NCBI GenBank assembly: GCA_020722245.1
Contig: DYLE01000102.1
Coordinates: forward strand, 1-8,673
Length of the DNA stretch: 8,673 nt
From: Desulfonema limicola
Lineage (GTDB): Bacteria > Desulfobacterota > Desulfobacteria > Desulfobacterales > Desulfosalsimonadaceae
Direction: 5' to 3'
Shown here: positions 6,136 to 8,673 of the stretch, in pieces
How the letters are laid out: each line of letters opens with the position of its first letter
Position numbering within the stretch: the stretch's first letter is position 1
Program-made: the position numbers and the translations under genes
Notes under the pieces: generated by a model
The model's database searches: none
Told to the model about the DNA's origin: nothing
The model's input: only the letters and a program-made list of their open reading frames with translations

Positions 6136-6951
6136 AGCGATCTGCTGTCTGGCCTTTTGCATGAGCGGTTCAAGGAATCCGTGGTCATACCCTCTTGTGG
6201 AAATCGGCGGATGGACCACCATTTTCACGCTACCGGGGAACAGGTCCATGGAACCCTTGGGCAGGACATCATGGGTGCCTGAAATCGTTACCGGAAGAAG
6301 GGGTAGACCCAGATCCACGGCAAGACGAAACGCCCCCTTTTTGAACGGGCCGAGCCGGCCTGTGGCGCTTCGGGTGCCCTCGGGGAAGAAAATGACGGAG
6401 ACGCCGTTGGCGATTCTGGCCTTGGCCTGGTTAATCGATTTAATGGCGGCCTGGGGGTTTGATCGGTCGATATAGATATGCTCCATCTTTTCGCAGATAT
6501 ATCCGATAATGGGGACCTTTCTCAGTTCCCTCTTCATGACCCATTTGATGTCGATCCCCAACCAGCCGTAGAGCACAAAGATATCATAAAAGCTCTGGTG
6601 ATTTGAAACCACCACGTAAGACTGGTTCGGATCAATCCATTCCTTACCGTAGGTTTTCACCCGGACCGGAGTGATCCAGCAGTTGAGCCGCGACCATACC
6701 GGCGGGAAAACAGCAGAACAGAACCTTGGACCGAATATCATGATTGAAGCCAGGGCCAGCGGAAACAGGACAACTGTGAATATAATAAAAAGGGGACAAA
6801 AAATCAGCCATTTATACGGCTGATACAGGGCGCGGGCCAGCTTCCTGAAAAAGGCCTGGGAGGAAAAAGTAGCCGACACAGCCGTAAACCGTGGAAAATA
6901 GCTGCTTTTTGTTTTTTCAAAAACCTTGTCAAACTGTTCGATGATCTGCAT
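6118..6951 (-). CDS. plsC: 1-acyl-sn-glycerol-3-phosphate acyltransferase (PlsC/AGPAT)
   Basis: This is a 277-residue conventional AGPAT, which acylates lysophosphatidate at sn-2 to make phosphatidate on the cytoplasmic face of the inner membrane. A hydrophobic stretch at 46-75 provides one or two membrane helices. The acyltransferase motifs follow in order: NHQSFYD (117-123, catalytic H118 and D123), the IYIDRSN block (159-165), FPEGTRS (189-195) and LLPVTISGTHDVLP (218-231). GAGGGG lies 6 nt before the ATG at 6951. The TGA overlaps the end of the convergent YhhN gene. The upstream RHH gene is on the same strand 46 bp away with no strong terminator between, so the two probably form one transcript. 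Compared with the fused acyltransferase at 4210, this one has closer-to-consensus motifs and is the better candidate for the housekeeping enzyme. Confidence 0.92.
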   Translation of the reverse strand: MQIIEQFDKVFEKTKSSYFPRFTAVSATFSSQAFFRKLARALYQPYKWLIFCPLFIIFTVVLFPLALASIMIFGPRFCSAVFPPVWSRLNCWITPVRVKTYGKEWIDPNQSYVVVSNHQSFYDIFVLYGWLGIDIKWVMKRELRKVPIIGYICEKMEHIYIDRSNPQAAIKSINQAKARIANGVSVIFFPEGTRSATGRLGPFKKGAFRLAVDLGLPLLPVTISGTHDVLPKGSMDLFPGSVKMVVHPPISTRGYDHGFLEPLMQKARQQIASDLPH

Positions 6952-6997
6952 GGCAACCCCTCATGTTTTAAAGTTAACTGAAAAATTGCCGGTTTTG

Positions 6998-7513
6998 TTA
7001 CTCGGCGGTTGCCGACCCCTTTGGATGAATTTCATCTTTCACCACGTTCCAGAACTCCTGTACCCCTTCCTTCCAGCCTGCAATGTACTTTCTTACCGCC
7101 TGATTGACCCTGTTGGTCTGGCTTGACATCTCCGTAAGGCCGGCCCTGTATAGCTGCCTTAATCTCTGGGCGAAGTAGTCCCCAAGGGTTTCGTCACGGG
7201 CGGGTTCATCATTCGGCACCCATTTTAAGGCATAGAGGATATCCTTATAATGGGCTGTTTTTAACCACTCCAGGGCGTCTTTTTTCCCTTTTTCAAGATA
7301 GCTGTGTTCGGTCTCCTGCTTTTCTTTTTTGAGCCGTTCCACAACCGCGGAAAGGTCGAAATCCTGCATGAGTTTTTTTTGAAATTCTTCTTTGCCTTGA
7401 ATCAGGCCGGCGACGGTTCTCTGAAAAACCCTTGAAAAATTGAAGGAACTGCGCCATTGGGCCATTTTTTCATACAACTCATCCGGCACGCTGATGGTTA
7501 CCTTATGGGCCAT
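6998..7513 (-). CDS. Ribbon-helix-helix (CopG-like) N-terminal protein, unknown C-terminal region
   Basis: This 171-residue protein without cysteines has an N-terminus that reads as a ribbon-helix-helix: a beta-strand (KVTISVPDELY, 4-14), a helix to about 21, a turn around SFNFS (23-27), and a second helix RVFQRTVAGLI (28-38). Residues 40-165 are highly charged and predicted helical, with Lys/Glu-rich segments (41-85) and an aromatic tail (YIAGWKEGVQEFWNVV, 143-158); I recognise no family there. The ATG has GGAGGT 9 nt upstream. Its position before plsC, with its own promoter and a palindrome at the predicted transcription start, suggests an autoregulated DNA-binding protein that could also control plsC. 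No toxin partner is adjacent on its strand, so a classical antitoxin role is not supported. Confidence 0.7.
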   Translation of the reverse strand: MAHKVTISVPDELYEKMAQWRSSFNFSRVFQRTVAGLIQGKEEFQKKLMQDFDLSAVVERLKKEKQETEHSYLEKGKKDALEWLKTAHYKDILYALKWVPNDEPARDETLGDYFAQRLRQLYRAGLTEMSSQTNRVNQAVRKYIAGWKEGVQEFWNVVKDEIHPKGSATAE

Positions 7514-7538
7514 TGGAAATGATACCTCCTTTAAAAAA

Positions 7539-7550
7539 TTATACGTATTA
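7539..7550. promoter_or_regulatory. Candidate operator palindrome at the RHH gene transcription start
   Basis: TTATACGTATTA is a near-perfect palindrome (10 of 12, with a perfect ATACGTAT core) placed about 7 nt after the -10 box, so it covers the predicted start of transcription. The pentamer TATAC also recurs twice upstream of the promoter at 7590-7594 and 7597-7601, in direct orientation 7 bp apart. RHH proteins often bind short repeats in their own promoters, so this is a natural candidate; binding is inferred. Confidence 0.35.
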
Positions 7551-7555
7551 GCTAA

Positions 7556-7583
7556 ATTCTACATATTTTTCCAAACGTGTCAA
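7556..7583 (-). promoter_or_regulatory. Sigma70-type promoter of the RHH-plsC unit
   Basis: On the minus strand TTGACA (7583-7578, full consensus) is followed after 16 nt by TAGAAT (7561-7556, one mismatch to TATAAT). Transcription would begin near 7549, giving a leader of about 35 nt that contains the GGAGGT site. Confidence 0.6.
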
Positions 7584-7650
7584 TAAAAATATACCCTATA
7601 CGGATGTTGCCGCAATGTGAAAATGTCACTTTTTGGCATTCCAAAAATAT

Positions 7651-7766
7651 CAGGAGCGGCCATGGTTCGTTATTGGCAAAGACATCGAGAGTCCTCTCGT
7701 TTCACGAGTCTGCCAGAGCTGAATAATGGCTCTGGCAGACCGGACTCTTGAGGCTGGCCGCTCCTG
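7651..7766. repeat. 116-bp nested inverted-repeat (cruciform/hairpin) element
   Basis: Several inverted repeats are nested. The outer arms are a perfect 12-bp pair (CAGGAGCGGCCA at 7651-7662, TGGCCGCTCCTG at 7755-7766). A middle 7-bp pair is AGAGTCC (7688-7694) with GGACTCT (7742-7748). A small side hairpin is CTCGT-TTC-ACGAG (7696-7708). The innermost is a perfect 12-bp hairpin, GTCTGCCAGAGC (7708-7719) with GCTCTGGCAGAC (7729-7740). On the minus strand the structure is followed by ATATTTTTGG, so it could terminate transposase transcription. It begins 5 bp after the transposase stop. It could be a terminal structure of the insertion sequence, a separate small palindromic element, or a structured RNA. 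Confidence 0.7.
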
Positions 7767-7770
7767 TAAG

Positions 7771-8673
7771 CTATCGTTTGTAAATATTGGTGTGCATGGA
7801 ATCTCTCCGGCTGTCGGATGAAATATATGATACGAACCGTTTGGCATACCGGGGAATAAATACTTCATTGAGATAAACGGTTGCCTCTTGGGCGGATTTG
7901 ATCCTATTAAGCCGAAGTTCCGCAACCAGGCGGTCCTGGAATACACCGTTGATTCGTTCTCCTCGCCCTCTGGCTTGAGGGGAATCGGCAAAAATAAGTC
8001 CAATCCCCAATTCAGCCATCGCAGGTTCAAAATGTGTCGGCTTTTTATCGCTCTGAACAACATGAAGGCCGCCATGACGCGTGGTCGTAAACCGGGAGGC
8101 CTTATCCAGATAAAAACAGACCGGCAACCCGTGTCTCTCAAAAACCTCCAAGCATACCCTGAAACAACCATTCAAATCTTCCTGAGGCTGGAAACATCCC
8201 CAGAGTGGTTTACCGGTGGCGTCATCCGTGGCAAGGATAAGAGTAGAGGGTTCATCCCCGAACCAAGGATGCGGCGATCCGTCTAAAAACAACATCCAGC
8301 CTTCTTTGGCAGAAGGTTTTCTGCGTTTACGGTGTGTTCTGATTTTTCGTACTTTGCCGCCGAGCCTTTGGGCCTGAGCCACTGTCGAAGCGTTTCCCGA
8401 TTCACATGAATACCCTCATTCTCTATCAGCATCTCCGACATGTGGGAAAAATTGAAATCAAAATAACGGGTTTTGGCCAACGCAATGACATGTTCCTTAA
8501 GCTCAGGAGAAAAGGTATGAGGCGGTTGTCGCCCCCTGTTGCCGTGCATAACACCCTTAACTCCTTGATTCCTGACCCTTTTCCTTAATCGTAGGATTTG
8601 ACGTTCAGACAACGATAGGTTCGCGGCTGCTTGTTTGTTTGTCATTTTGTTTTCAAGCAAAGAACAGATAATC
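7771..8673 (-). pseudogene. IS1202/ISNCY-type DDE transposase, frameshifted and C-terminally truncated
   Basis: Two minus-strand frames together encode one transposase. The upstream frame is open from the window edge to about 8343: helix-turn-helix QAAANLSLSERQILRLRKR, then GNRGRQPP and the second DNA-binding segment RETLRQWL. The downstream frame, from about 8342 to the TAG at 7771, holds the catalytic core: MLFLDGSPHPWF (first Asp), FYLDKASRF (second Asp), SPQARGRGERINGVFQDRLV (Glu) and VAELRL. Switching by -1 at the A5 run (8347-8343, complement) gives a linker of family-like length and RTHRKRRK content, so one lost A explains the break. After PRYAKRF only about 20 unrelated residues remain, whereas family members carry a further C-terminal domain. 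The 5' end lies outside the window. It is probably inactive; programmed frameshifting is possible but no classic slippery heptamer is in frame. Confidence 0.8.

Larger units (their letters stand above)
7651..8673 (-). mobile_element. Insertion-sequence remnant (IS1202/ISNCY group), running off the window
   Basis: This comprises the broken transposase plus the adjoining nested inverted repeat. Only one end is in the window, so terminal inverted repeats and target duplications cannot be paired. The left boundary is uncertain: it may be the outer arm at 7651, or sequence near 7627 (GTCACTTTTTGGC), or the junction near 7830 where transposase similarity stops. Confidence 0.55.

Noticed and set aside
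6998..7513. Toxin-antitoxin module with the RHH protein as antitoxin
   Set aside because: The downstream gene is a clear PlsC acyltransferase and no small toxin-like ORF lies on either side; the protein is also long for a CopG-type antitoxin.
7651..7766. Integron attC site or CRISPR-like repeat
   Set aside because: The palindrome lacks GTTRRRY/RYYYAAC core sites at its ends, there is no integrase, and there is no repeat-spacer periodicity.
7650..8171. A minus-strand 173-codon frame beside the transposase, possibly carrying its missing C-terminal part
   Set aside because: Its translation shows no transposase-like segments and it runs through the nested palindrome; it is treated as a shadow frame.

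Overview
The window looks like a chromosomal segment from an anaerobic deltaproteobacterium (Desulfobacterota), probably a Desulfobacterales-type sulfate reducer. This is inferred from three things: the long-form acyl-CoA dehydrogenase beginning MAQQIADRRD, the mixture of lipid genes with a two-bundle ferritin-like protein, and the CCACAGAG-type intergenic palindromes. No rRNA, tRNA or CRISPR array was recognised.

Layout. (1) At 1-1098, minus strand, lies the N-terminal 366 codons of an acyl-CoA dehydrogenase whose 3' end is outside the window. (2) A gene-free stretch of about 400 bp at 1099-1501 holds two tandem, imperfect copies of a ~160-bp repeat, each built around a palindrome. (3) At 1502-2350, minus strand, is a double ferritin-like protein whose second half has lost the metal ligands. 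(4) Two back-to-back hairpin terminators (2388-2444) separate it from a small secreted protein of unknown function (2471-3139, minus). (5) A divergent intergenic region (3140-3335) carries likely promoters both ways and a short upstream ORF. (6) A tight plus-strand operon follows: nadK (GTG start), a zinc-ribbon/PH-like/PlsC fusion, and a YhhN/TMEM86 lysoplasmalogenase-like membrane protein, with 13- and 15-bp gaps. (7) A conventional PlsC acyltransferase (6118-6951, minus) converges on it and overlaps the YhhN gene by 18 bp. It is preceded on the same strand by a ribbon-helix-helix (RHH) protein gene (6998-7513) with a good sigma70-type promoter and a palindrome at its predicted transcription start. 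(8) The right end (about 7651-8673, minus) is an insertion-sequence remnant: a 116-bp nested inverted-repeat structure followed by an IS1202/ISNCY-type DDE transposase that is frameshifted and appears C-terminally truncated.

Functional theme. The centre of the window joins NADP supply (NadK) with glycerophospholipid acylation (two PlsC-fold enzymes) and possible vinyl-ether lipid turnover (YhhN). This suggests membrane phospholipid or plasmalogen remodelling, an inference from gene context only. No wholly new multi-gene defence or mobile system was found. The best candidates for a second look are the zinc-ribbon/PH-like/PlsC fusion in its nadK-yhhN operon, the RHH-PlsC pair with its possible operator, the nested inverted repeat beside the broken transposase, and the half-degenerate ferritin.
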